A DNA stretch of 64,000 nt from Bradyrhizobium iriomotense (lineage in GTDB: Bacteria; Pseudomonadota; Alphaproteobacteria; Rhizobiales; Xanthobacteraceae): contig NZ_BSOW01000016.1 in assembly GCF_030160715.1 (NCBI RefSeq), forward strand, positions 1-64,000, given 5' to 3'. Position numbers and translations under genes: made by a program. The first letter of the stretch is position 1. The number at the start of each line of letters is the position of its first letter. The notes under the pieces are model-generated. The model was not told the DNA's origin, did no database searches, and was given only the letters and a program-made list of their open reading frames with translations. Of the stretch, positions 52,890-60,104 are shown piece by piece.

Positions 52890-53540
52890 ATGGCCTGGAC
52901 CCGTGAACAGATGGCCGCGCGCGCCGCGAAGGAATTGCGTGACGGCTACTACGTCAACCTCGGCATCGGCATTCCGACGCTGGTCTCGAACTACATCCCC
53001 GACGGCATGGACGTCAGCCTCCAGAGCGAGAACGGCATGCTCGGCATGGGACCGTTCCCCTATGAGGGCGAGGAAGACGCCGACCTCATCAACGCCGGCA
53101 AGCAGACCGTGAGCGAGCTGCCCTCGACCAGCTATTTCTCGAGCGCGGATTCCTTCGGCATGATCCGCGGCGGCCACATGGACCTGTCGATCCTCGGCGC
53201 CATGCAGGTGGCCCAGAACGGCGACCTCGCCAACTGGATGATCCCCGGCAAGATGGTCAAGGGCATGGGCGGCGCGATGGATCTCGTCGCCGGTGTCAAG
53301 CGCGTCGTGGTGGTGATGGAGCATTCCGCCAAGGATGGCGCCAAGCTCCTGAAGACGTGCAGCCTGCCGCTGACCGGCGAGCGCGTCGTCGACATGGTCG
53401 TCACCGATCTCGCCGTCTTCACCATCGATAAGCACGGCGACGGCGGCATGGCCCTGATCGAGCTCGCCGACGGCGTCACGCTCGACGAGGTCAAGTCCAA
53501 GACCGAAGCCGAGTTTCGTGTTGCGCTGAAGAATACGTAA
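52890..53540 (+). CDS. scoB: 3-oxoacid CoA-transferase subunit B
   Basis: 216-aa beta subunit. Catalytic Glu in QSENGMLGMGPFP (Glu about residue 47), preceded by VNLGIGIPTLVSNYIPDG; MVVTDLAVFTIDKHG near the C-terminus. Start at the ATG at 52890, with CAGGAG about 8 nt upstream. Pairs with ScoA to form the heteromeric transferase. An intrinsic terminator follows. Confidence 0.96.
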   Translation: MAWTREQMAARAAKELRDGYYVNLGIGIPTLVSNYIPDGMDVSLQSENGMLGMGPFPYEGEEDADLINAGKQTVSELPSTSYFSSADSFGMIRGGHMDLSILGAMQVAQNGDLANWMIPGKMVKGMGGAMDLVAGVKRVVVVMEHSAKDGAKLLKTCSLPLTGERVVDMVVTDLAVFTIDKHGDGGMALIELADGVTLDEVKSKTEAEFRVALKNT

Positions 53541-53565
53541 GCGGGCGCTTCAAGAAATAGCTAAA

Positions 53566-53596
53566 CGGCCGGGCATGTTCCGGCCGCTTTTGTTTG
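53566..53596 (+). terminator. Intrinsic terminator of scoAB
   Basis: CGGCCGG (53566-53572) and CCGGCCG (53580-53586) form a 7-bp stem with a 7-nt loop, followed by CTTTTGTTTG. 25 nt past the scoB stop. Confidence 0.85.
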
Positions 53597-53653
53597 TGTC
53601 GTCGCTGACTCGGCTTGCATGGTCCAGGGCCGCGCGGTTTTCATGCCTGAGAC

Positions 53654-53756
53654 TGTCATGCCCCGGCTTGACCGGGGCATCCAGTGCGCCGCGGCTTATC
53701 CGTATCCTATCGCCGCCTTTGGAATACTGGATCGCCCGCTTTCGCGGGCGATGACA
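53654..53756. repeat. Intergenic inverted-repeat element (TGTCATGCCCCGGC type)
   Basis: Bounded by TGTCAT (53654-53660 region) and ATGACA (ending 53756), with two internal hairpins: CCCCGGCTTGACCGGGG and CGCCCGCTTTCGCGGGCG, and the dyad ATCCAGT...ACTGGAT. This 100-bp form is a recurring intergenic element in Bradyrhizobium. It lies in the 280-bp gap between scoB and nirV. Confidence 0.75.
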
Positions 53757-53820
53757 CCGAGGGTATGGTGCGAGCGTGCCCCAATCTCGCTCCATCCGGG
53801 CTACACGGCGATGATCGCGG

Positions 53821-54699
53821 CTACGACCTCGCCGCTAACCCCTTGCCCAACCGCTGCGACACGCTCGCCACCCACGACGTCTGCTCGCGCACCAGGCGAA
53901 AGCCGAGATTGGCGGGCGGGACGCCTTGCGCACAGCCGCCGGCGCGGGCGTCGCGGATGAAGTCGGTGACGTAGGCACGGTGAGCGCCCTCGGCGATGCG
54001 CACGCCGCAATTGGTGGTCTGTCGGCCCGGCTTGCCGTTCTCGTCGACCCGCTCGCGCACGAAGCAGGTCGAGGTCCATTCCCAGACATTGCCGGCGAAA
54101 TCGGACACGCCGTGCTCGTTGAGGCCGAACTTGCCGAACGGATAAGTCGCGGTGTCCGAGAGGTCGCGCTCGGATTCGCGATCGTAGCGGCTGATCCAGC
54201 GCCTTGAGGGATCGGCGGCATCGACCGGCGATCCGTCATCCCTGAACTTGCTGCCGGCGGCAAAGGCCCATTCCTCATCGCTCGGCAGACGCCAGGTCCT
54301 GCCCGTCTTGCGCGACAGCCATCCGGCATAGGCTTGCGTATCGTGCCAGCTCACCTGCACCGCGGGGCGATCGGGTGCGACCACGACGTCGCGGTCGAGC
54401 GCCCGGCACGCGCCGTCCTGCACGCAGAGCTGATAGTCGGCGGAGGACACCTGCTGCTGCATGATCGCAAGCGGCCTTGCCAAGCGGATGTTGCGCAACG
54501 GCGCCTCCGCCTGGTGCCCCGCGCGGGTGAAATCGCCGGCGGCGCGGTAGGTGAAACTGCCGGCGGCGATCTCGACGATCGCCGGTTCGCCCGGCGCGCC
54601 GCGCGTCGTGACATCGCCGACCAGAGGCGCAACGGCCAGCGGCGTTGCGAATCCGGCGACGCAGGCGAGCGCCAGCTTGAGTTTGAATGCAATCAGCAT
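53821..54699 (-). CDS. nirV: NirV, formylglycine-generating-enzyme-like protein paired with NirK
   Basis: 292-aa exported protein (hydrophobic N-terminus, LKLALACVAGFATPLAV). The body is an FGE-sulfatase/SUMF1 fold: SWHDTQAYAGWLSRKTGRTW, then RLPSDEEWAFAAGS, GLNEHGVSDFAGNVWEWTST and LGFRLVRE. The region that normally reads RGGSW and carries the catalytic Cys pair is altered, so it is probably not a true formylglycine-generating oxidase. nirV follows nirK in several denitrifiers and its role is unclear. Separated from nirK by 51 bp containing a strong hairpin. Confidence 0.9.
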   Translation of the reverse strand: MLIAFKLKLALACVAGFATPLAVAPLVGDVTTRGAPGEPAIVEIAAGSFTYRAAGDFTRAGHQAEAPLRNIRLARPLAIMQQQVSSADYQLCVQDGACRALDRDVVVAPDRPAVQVSWHDTQAYAGWLSRKTGRTWRLPSDEEWAFAAGSKFRDDGSPVDAADPSRRWISRYDRESERDLSDTATYPFGKFGLNEHGVSDFAGNVWEWTSTCFVRERVDENGKPGRQTTNCGVRIAEGAHRAYVTDFIRDARAGGCAQGVPPANLGFRLVREQTSWVASVSQRLGKGLAARS

Positions 54700-54717
54700 G
54701 GTAACCCCCGAAAGAAG

Positions 54718-54743
54718 AAGGGGCCGGTGATCGCCGGCCCCTT
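54718..54743 (-). terminator. Hairpin between nirK and nirV
   Basis: AAGGGGCCGG (54718-54727) and CCGGCCCCTT (54734-54743) form a perfect 10-bp stem with a 6-nt loop, followed on the minus strand by CTTCTTTCGG. Probably a partial terminator or 3' stabiliser of nirK mRNA that reduces nirV expression. Confidence 0.65.
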
Positions 54744-54750
54744 GCCGCGA

Positions 54751-55854
54751 TCAGTTGGTCGGGGCCGGGATTTCCGCAGGCGCCTTCACCTGGGTCATCA
54801 GGTCGTCGTTCCATTTGCCTTCGACCTTGAAGTGGGCGGTGGCGCCGAGGTCGGCGGCCTCGATCAAATTATGCGTGACGTAGGCGTAGATGCCGGGCTG
54901 CAGGAACTTGTACATCGCCGCTCCCGCCGAGCCGCCGCGGATGAACCAGGTCTCGAGCCCGGTCTCCGGAGCATTGGAGAACTTGCCGGTCTCCCAGACG
55001 TAGTCGCCATGGCCGCCGATCAGATGCGGCCGGCTATCGCGATTGGCCTGCGAGTGCACGATCAGCACGTTCTCACCGACTTTGGCAGTCAGCGCGTTCT
55101 TGCCGGTGAGCGCGCCGACCTTGCCGTTGAACACGACGTGGGAGGGAATCAGCTTCTTCTTCACCTCCTCGGTGTCGGTGTAGGCTTCGCCCGGCGAGTC
55201 ATAGGACTTGAAGTTGCCCTTCTCGTCGCGCGGCACATACATGTCCTGCTCGCCGATGTAGTAGACCTTGTCGTATCTCAGCGCGTGGCCCTTGCCGTCG
55301 TTCAGCCCGTCGCGCGGCAGCACCATCACGGCGCCGTTCATGCCGGAGACGACGTGCCAGGGAATCATCGGGCCGCCGGGCGCGCAGTGATAGACGAACA
55401 CGCCGGTACGGGTCGCCTTCCAGCGCAGCACGACCTGCTCGCCCGGGTTGACCAGCGTGAGTTCGCCGCCGCCGAGCGCGCCGGTCGCGGAATGGAAGTC
55501 GATGTTGTGCGGCATGGTGTTGGTCGCGGGGTTGACCAGCGTCAGCTCGACATAGTCGCCTTCATGCACGACCATCAGCGGCCCGGGCATCGAGCCGTTG
55601 AAGGTCATGGCCTGGAAGGTGGTGCCCTTGTCGTCGATGACGACCTTCTTCTCCTGGATCGTCATCGTGAACTCGACGATCTTCGGGCCCTGCGTCGTGG
55701 CCTGCTCGTGAGCGTGCACGAAGGGCGGCGCGACCAGCTCGACCTTCTGCCGCGGCAGCTTGAGATCATTGGCGGCAAAGGCGGGTGTCGCCAGCATGAG
55801 GGCGGTCGCGGCGGCGCTGATCAATGCGGCTCTGCGGGTTAACATCGGAAGCAT
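54751..55854 (-). CDS. nirK: Copper-containing nitrite reductase
   Basis: 367-aa periplasmic enzyme reducing nitrite to NO. Tat-like signal (TRRAALISAAATALML, cleavage after ATPAFA). Two cupredoxin domains. Type 1 copper ligands: H116 (MPHNIDF), C157 and H167 (YHCAPGGPMIPWHV) and M172. Type 2 ligands: H121, H156 and H328 (YVTHNLIEA). Catalytic D119 and H277 (RPHLIGGHGD) are present. Numbering is from the ATG at 55854. The enzyme is complete and of the class I type. Divergent from hemN; an FNR-type palindrome lies 67 bp upstream of the start. Confidence 0.97.
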   Translation of the reverse strand: MLPMLTRRAALISAAATALMLATPAFAANDLKLPRQKVELVAPPFVHAHEQATTQGPKIVEFTMTIQEKKVVIDDKGTTFQAMTFNGSMPGPLMVVHEGDYVELTLVNPATNTMPHNIDFHSATGALGGGELTLVNPGEQVVLRWKATRTGVFVYHCAPGGPMIPWHVVSGMNGAVMVLPRDGLNDGKGHALRYDKVYYIGEQDMYVPRDEKGNFKSYDSPGEAYTDTEEVKKKLIPSHVVFNGKVGALTGKNALTAKVGENVLIVHSQANRDSRPHLIGGHGDYVWETGKFSNAPETGLETWFIRGGSAGAAMYKFLQPGIYAYVTHNLIEAADLGATAHFKVEGKWNDDLMTQVKAPAEIPAPTN

Positions 55855-55914
55855 CCTTCATCTGAAAAGGTCTTGATGACGGGACCCACTCTGCGCTTCC
55901 TGGTGCAAGGGAGT

Positions 55915-55928
55915 TTGTGCTGCGACAA
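55915..55928 (-). promoter_or_regulatory. FNR/NnrR-type box upstream of nirK
   Basis: On the minus strand TTGTCGCAGCACAA (TTGT-N6-ACAA), centred 67.5 bp from the nirK start codon. With a class II activator at -41.5 this predicts transcription starting near 55880. It differs from the FixK2 consensus TTG(A/C)-N6-(T/G)CAA at the fourth base of each half-site, so it could be bound by NnrR, FixK2 or both. Confidence 0.6.
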
Positions 55929-56002
55929 CCTTCCGCCTGATTTGCCTCCGGAGCAGTCCTTAGGTTGGTTACCGCAGCAGGATCGGTGATTGCCGCTGTA
56001 CT

Positions 56003-56016
56003 TTGAGCGAGCGCAA
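56003..56016 (+). promoter_or_regulatory. FixK2-type box upstream of hemN
   Basis: TTGAGCGAGCGCAA matches the Bradyrhizobium FixK2 consensus TTG(A/C)-N6-(T/G)CAA exactly. Centred about 84 bp upstream of the hemN start; a -41.5 site would place transcription start near 56051, with TAGCCA at about the -10 position. FixK2 control of hemN is established in B. diazoefficiens. Confidence 0.75.
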
Positions 56017-56093
56017 GGTGGACCGGCCAAATCCGGGCTAGCCAAGGACTTGCGGGGCGCGCGTCCCGTCCAAAACCAGGATTGAATCAGGAC

Positions 56094-57446
56094 ATGAGAG
56101 CGGATCTCGCGGCGAGCTATGGCGACGAACGTCTGCCGCGCTATACGAGCTACCCGACTGCTCCGCACTTCTCGCCCGCGGTCGGCGCCGAGGCTTACGG
56201 CCAATGGCTCGCCGGGCTTCCCACCAATGTCAGCACCTCGCTCTATCTGCACGTGCCGTTCTGCCGAAAGATGTGCTGGTATTGCGGCTGTCATACCCAG
56301 ATCGCCCGTCGCGACGATCTGATCGCCGCCTATCAGCGGACGCTGTGCCGCGAGGTCGAGCTGGTGGCCGACACCATCGGCCGCCGCATCAAGGTCGCGC
56401 ACATCCATTTCGGTGGCGGCACGCCGACGATCATGGCGCCGGAGGCCTTCACCGAATTGATGGCGGCGATCCGGCAGGCGTTCTTCGTGCTGCCGTCGGC
56501 TGAGATCGCGATCGAGATCGATCCGCGGACACTGACGCCGGAGATGACCGACGCGCTGGCGCTCGCCGGCGTCAACCGCGCGAGCCTCGGCGTGCAAAGC
56601 TTTGATCCGCGCGTTCAGCTTGCGATCAACCGCGTGCAGAGTTTCGAGCAGACCGCAGCCGTTACCCGGAACTTGCGGCGCGCCGGCATCAAGGGCGTCA
56701 ATTTCGATCTGATCTACGGGCTGCCGCACCAGACCATCGCCTCGTGTCTGGACACCGTGCGGCGCAGCCTGGAGCTCGAGCCGGATCGCTTCTCGGTGTT
56801 CGGCTATGCCCATGTGCCGAACTTCAAGAAGCACCAGCGCAAGATCGACGAGGCCGTTCTGCCCACAGGCCCGGCGCGTCACGACCAGGCCTGCGCGATC
56901 GCCAATGCGCTCAAGGAGGCCGGCTATGTGCAGATCGGGCTCGACCATTTCGCGCGGCCGGACGATGCCATGGCGCTGGCCTTCGCGAGCCGGACGCTGC
57001 GCCGCAACTTCCAGGGCTACACGACCGATGTGAGCGACGTGCTGCTCGGCTTTGGTGCCAGCGCCATCGGCCATGTGCCGCAGGGCTATGTCCAGAACGA
57101 GGTCTCGATCGTCTCGTATGCGAAGGCCATCGAGGCCGGCCGCCTCGCAACCGTCAAGGGCTACGCGCTGACCGGCGACGACCGGCTGCGCGCCGACATC
57201 ATCGAGCGCATCATGTGCGACTACGGCGCTGATCTCGGCGCGATCTGCGCCCGGCATGGCGCGAGAGCCGATGCGATGCTGCAATCCGCGCCGCGGCTGA
57301 AGACGCTGATCTCCGATGGCGTGGTCAGGCTCGACGGCAACCGGCTCGCGGTCACCGGGGATTCCCGCTTCCTCGTCCGCAGCGTCGCTGCCGCCTTCGA
57401 CGCGCATCTGGACGCCGCCAAGCAGCTGCATAGCCGGGCGGTGTGA
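56094..57446 (+). CDS. hemN: Oxygen-independent coproporphyrinogen III oxidase
   Basis: 450-aa radical SAM enzyme converting coproporphyrinogen III to protoporphyrinogen IX without oxygen, needed for heme synthesis in anaerobic or microaerobic growth. The iron-sulfur cluster motif is HVPFCRKMCWYCGCHTQ (Cys at about 57, 61, 64 and 66), followed by HFGGGTPTIM and VNRASLGVQSFDPRVQ. C-terminal HemN domain present (QNEVSIVSYAKAIEAGRL). Start at the ATG at 56094; a TTG 12 bp upstream is possible. Preceded by a FixK2-type box. Confidence 0.96.
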   Translation: MRADLAASYGDERLPRYTSYPTAPHFSPAVGAEAYGQWLAGLPTNVSTSLYLHVPFCRKMCWYCGCHTQIARRDDLIAAYQRTLCREVELVADTIGRRIKVAHIHFGGGTPTIMAPEAFTELMAAIRQAFFVLPSAEIAIEIDPRTLTPEMTDALALAGVNRASLGVQSFDPRVQLAINRVQSFEQTAAVTRNLRRAGIKGVNFDLIYGLPHQTIASCLDTVRRSLELEPDRFSVFGYAHVPNFKKHQRKIDEAVLPTGPARHDQACAIANALKEAGYVQIGLDHFARPDDAMALAFASRTLRRNFQGYTTDVSDVLLGFGASAIGHVPQGYVQNEVSIVSYAKAIEAGRLATVKGYALTGDDRLRADIIERIMCDYGADLGAICARHGARADAMLQSAPRLKTLISDGVVRLDGNRLAVTGDSRFLVRSVAAAFDAHLDAAKQLHSRAV

Positions 57447-57457
57447 CTCACCTCTCG

Positions 57458-57560
57458 TCATTCCGGGGCGCGCCACTTGGCGCGAGCCCGGAATCCATTG
57501 CTCCGTTTAGCTCGCTGCACGATCGATTGCGAGCTCGCGCTGACGCGCCCCCTGGAATGA
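57458..57560. repeat. Intergenic inverted-repeat element (CATTCCGGGG type), second copy
   Basis: TCATTCCGGGGCGCG near 57458 and the imperfect inverse CGCGCCCCCTGGAATGA ending at 57560 bound about 103 bp, with internal ATCGATTGCGAGCTCGCG-like dyads. Related to 49754-49879. It separates hemN from the DUF1858 gene. Confidence 0.7.
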
Positions 57561-57644
57561 GGGCGGAGGAACCGGCGCGAGCTTGCGCCTCGACAAAGAG
57601 CATCTCGACAAAGCCGCTACCTTCTCATCGGAACGGAGTCCCTC

Positions 57645-57842
57645 ATGCCCTTCCGATCTGACGATCTCGTCGACGACATCATGCGCTCGGCGCCACATAC
57701 GATCCGCGTGTTCCTTGAGTTCAGGATGGCGTGCGTCGGCTGTCCGATCGCCTGCTTCCACACCGTCGACGATGCCTGCCGCGAGCATGGCATCGATCGC
57801 GCAAAATTCCTCGCCGCGCTGTGCGAAAGCGTTCCGGCGTGA
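57645..57842 (+). CDS. DUF1858 small protein with CxxCxxxC motif
   Basis: 65-aa protein: MPFRSDDLVDDIMRSAPHTI, then RVFLEFRMACVGCPIACFHT, then VDDACREHGIDRAKFLAALC. The CVGCPIAC motif (Cys at about 30, 33 and 37) is the centre of the DUF1858 family, small proteins or domains often found beside anaerobic or metal-cofactor genes. Good ribosome binding site (GGAG, 6 nt before the ATG). Placed between hemN and nnrR; its TGA directly abuts the TGA of nnrR. A 10-bp direct repeat CTCGACAAAG occurs twice (57589-57598, 57604-57613) upstream. Confidence 0.88.
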   Translation: MPFRSDDLVDDIMRSAPHTIRVFLEFRMACVGCPIACFHTVDDACREHGIDRAKFLAALCESVPA

Positions 57843-58556
57843 TCAGCGTGCCGAGCCGCTATCCGCGCTCTGCTCGGCCAGCACAAAGATCTTGTGCGGC
57901 TCGCGCAGGATGATGCGCTGGCGGCCGCTTTCGACGAGGCCCTGGCTCTCCCAGCCGCTCAGGATGCGGCTCACGGTGTGCAGCGTGGTGCCGGTCATCT
58001 GCGCGATGTCCTGGCGGCTGATCGGAAAATCGATCTCGATGCCGTGGTCGAGCTTCTTGCCGGATTGCTTGGCAAGCCGCAGCAGCGCATGGGCGACGCG
58101 CTGCTCGACCTGTTGGGTCGACATTTCCAGCATGCGGGTGTGGCTCTCCTGCAAGCGCGTGCCGACCGTTTGCAGCGTGTTGGTCGCGAGGGCCGGAAAC
58201 TTTTGTACCAACCGCGGCCAGGCACCGGTTGGCCAGGCCAGCACGACGCTGTCGTCCACCGCGGTGGCGGTCGCCGGATATTGCGTGAGCCCGATCGCCA
58301 TCGCGAGGCCAAAGGTCTCGCCGGGCGCCACATAGCGCACCACGATCTGCTCGCCGGTCGGCGTGGTCTTGGCGGCGCGGACATGGCCGTGCAGCAGCAG
58401 GAAGAAGGAATGGGCGTCCTCGCCTTGCACGAAGACCGCACTGTTCTTCGGATGACGCGACGAGCGCGCCTCGCGCAGGATCTCCTCGAGCTCCTCGTTC
58501 GTGAAGCCGGCAAACAGCGGCAAATGCGCAACCAGCGACGGGTCGACCTTGGCCAT
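57843..58556 (-). CDS. nnrR: CRP/FNR family regulator, NnrR type
   Basis: 237-aa regulator. N-terminal cyclic-nucleotide-binding-like domain (FVQGEDAHSFFLLLHGHVRA; YVAPGETFGLAMAIG), dimer helix, and C-terminal helix-turn-helix FPISRQDIAQMTGTTLHTVSRIL. It has no cysteines, so it cannot hold the FNR iron-sulfur cluster. The recognition helix has His where FNR has Glu (LHTVSR), as I recall for NnrR proteins. Position next to nnrS, hemN and nirK supports NnrR, the NO-responsive activator of denitrification genes. ATG at 58556 with GGAGG 5 nt upstream. Confidence 0.88.
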   Translation of the reverse strand: MAKVDPSLVAHLPLFAGFTNEELEEILREARSSRHPKNSAVFVQGEDAHSFFLLLHGHVRAAKTTPTGEQIVVRYVAPGETFGLAMAIGLTQYPATATAVDDSVVLAWPTGAWPRLVQKFPALATNTLQTVGTRLQESHTRMLEMSTQQVEQRVAHALLRLAKQSGKKLDHGIEIDFPISRQDIAQMTGTTLHTVSRILSGWESQGLVESGRQRIILREPHKIFVLAEQSADSGSAR

Positions 58557-58615
58557 TCTGCCTCCATGGCGCGAACTTTTCAGGATTTTGTGATTGCACG
58601 CCATTCGGCCGGCAA

Positions 58616-58631
58616 TTTGCGTTAGCGCAAA
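58616..58631. promoter_or_regulatory. FixK2/NnrR-type box shared by nnrR and nnrS
   Basis: TTTGCGTTAGCGCAAA is a palindrome containing TTGC-N6-GCAA, a perfect FixK2-type site. Its centre is 67.5 bp from the nnrR start and 71.5 bp from the nnrS start, so a single box could serve both divergent promoters. Confidence 0.75.
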
Positions 58632-58694
58632 ACTCGGCCGCCCCGTGCCGGTATTTTTGTGTGCAAAGCCTGATCGAACCGGAGTTTTTGTCAC

Positions 58695-59906
58695 ATGGCT
58701 GGCGCCCGTTCCCGTACCCACCAAGGCTGGCCGCTGCTGGCGCACAGCTTTCGCCCGTTCTTCCTGCTGGCCGCGATCCAGGCCGCAATCTCGATCCTGG
58801 TCTGGCTGCCGCTCTTCTACGGCGAGCTGTCGCTGAGTTCCGCATTTGCGCCGCGCGACTGGCATGTGCATGAGATGCTCTACGGCTTCCTGCCGGCGGT
58901 CATCACCGGATTTCTGTTCACGGCGATCCCGAACTGGACTGGGCGGCTGCCGATCCAGGGCACGCCGCTCGCGGCACTGGCGATCGTGTGGCTCGCGGGC
59001 CGTATCGCGGTGACGTGCTCGGCCGGGCTCGGTTGGGGCTTTGCGCTTGCGATTGATGCCGCGTTCCTGGCGCTGGTCGTCGCCGCCGCCTTGCGCGAGA
59101 TCGCCGCGGGCAAGAACTGGCGCAATTTGCCGGTAGTGATGCTGGTGGCGCTGCTGCTCGCTGGCAACGCCGCGTTCCATCTGGAGGCGCATCTTGAGGG
59201 CGCCGCGGACTACAGCATCCGCATCGGCATCAGCGTAGTCGTGCTGCTCCTCTCGCTGATCGGTGGCCGCATCATTCCGAGCTTCACGCGCAACTGGCTG
59301 GTGAAGATGAATCCCGGCCGCCTGCCGGTGCCGTTCGGCCGCTTCGACGGCGGCGTGATCGCCTTGAGCGCGCTGGCGCTGCTGTGCTGGATCGCGAGCC
59401 CGCTGAGCGCGATCACCGGTATCGCTATGGCGCTCGCCGGCGTGCTGCATATCGTGCGCCTCGTTCGCTGGGCGGGCGACCGCACCACGCGCGAGCGGCT
59501 GCTGCTGATCCTGCACATCGGTTACGCCTTCGTGCCGCTCGGCTTCCTCTTACATGCGGCAGCCAGCTTCGGCGCGCTGCCGGCAAGCGCGGGCATTCAC
59601 GCCTGGATGGCGGGGGCGGCCGGTGTGATGACGCTCGCGGTGATGACGCGCGCAAGCCTCGGCCATACCGGACAGGCGCTGACGGCCTCCGTCGCGACGC
59701 AAGCGATCTACGCCGCGATCATCGTGGCGGCGCTGGCGCGGGTCTGTGCGGCGGTCTCGCCTGCGCATGGCGAGGTGCTGCTGCATGTTGCGGCATTCGG
59801 CTGGATCGCGGCGTTCGCGGGGTTTGCGATAGCCTTCGGCCCGCTGCTCGTCGGCAGCCGCTGGCGCGCGCTGGCAATCCCGCGCGCGGCGGTGCCGGCG
59901 CGGTAA
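58695..59906 (+). CDS. nnrS: NnrS family protein
   Basis: 403-aa membrane protein with about twelve transmembrane helices. Characteristic N-terminus HSFRPFFLLAAIQAAISILVW and DWHVHEMLYGFLPAVITGFL, with conserved His residues, then TRNWLVKMNPGRLPVPFGRFD and AVMTRASLGHTGQ. In Rhodobacter NnrS is a heme- and copper-containing protein made under NnrR control, and it protects cells from NO stress. Divergent from nnrR with a shared FNR-type box. Confidence 0.95.
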   Translation: MAGARSRTHQGWPLLAHSFRPFFLLAAIQAAISILVWLPLFYGELSLSSAFAPRDWHVHEMLYGFLPAVITGFLFTAIPNWTGRLPIQGTPLAALAIVWLAGRIAVTCSAGLGWGFALAIDAAFLALVVAAALREIAAGKNWRNLPVVMLVALLLAGNAAFHLEAHLEGAADYSIRIGISVVVLLLSLIGGRIIPSFTRNWLVKMNPGRLPVPFGRFDGGVIALSALALLCWIASPLSAITGIAMALAGVLHIVRLVRWAGDRTTRERLLLILHIGYAFVPLGFLLHAAASFGALPASAGIHAWMAGAAGVMTLAVMTRASLGHTGQALTASVATQAIYAAIIVAALARVCAAVSPAHGEVLLHVAAFGWIAAFAGFAIAFGPLLVGSRWRALAIPRAAVPAR

Positions 59907-59946
59907 AGCAGGATGAGTCCGGCTGTTGCTACGAAGGAGATGCGCT

Positions 59947-60060
59947 CCCTCCCCCGCTTGCGGGGGAGGGTTGGGGAGAGGGTGTTTCCGCATCGGGAGT
60001 CTTCAAGTGGAGAGAGCCCCCCGCGCCTACGGCGCGACCTCCCCCGCAAGCGGGAGAGGT
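59947..60060. repeat. CTCCCCC/GGGGGAG intergenic hairpin repeats
   Basis: CCCTCCCCCGC (59947-59957) and GCGGGGGAGGG (59960-59970) form an 11-bp stem; a second similar dyad CCTCCCCCGC-AA-GCGGGAGAGG ends at about 60059. The same motif is at 48124-48150. The element fills the gap between nnrS and the convergent kinase gene and may end both transcripts. Confidence 0.65.
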
Positions 60061-60104
60061 TGAACGAGCCCGCGGCCCGATCGATGCAACTCAAGCTATT
60101 GGCG

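Noticed and set aside
57843..59516. Long minus-strand frame extending nnrR upstream to 59516
   Set aside because: The upstream 320 codons are antisense to nnrS; NnrR starts at 58556 with GGAGG.
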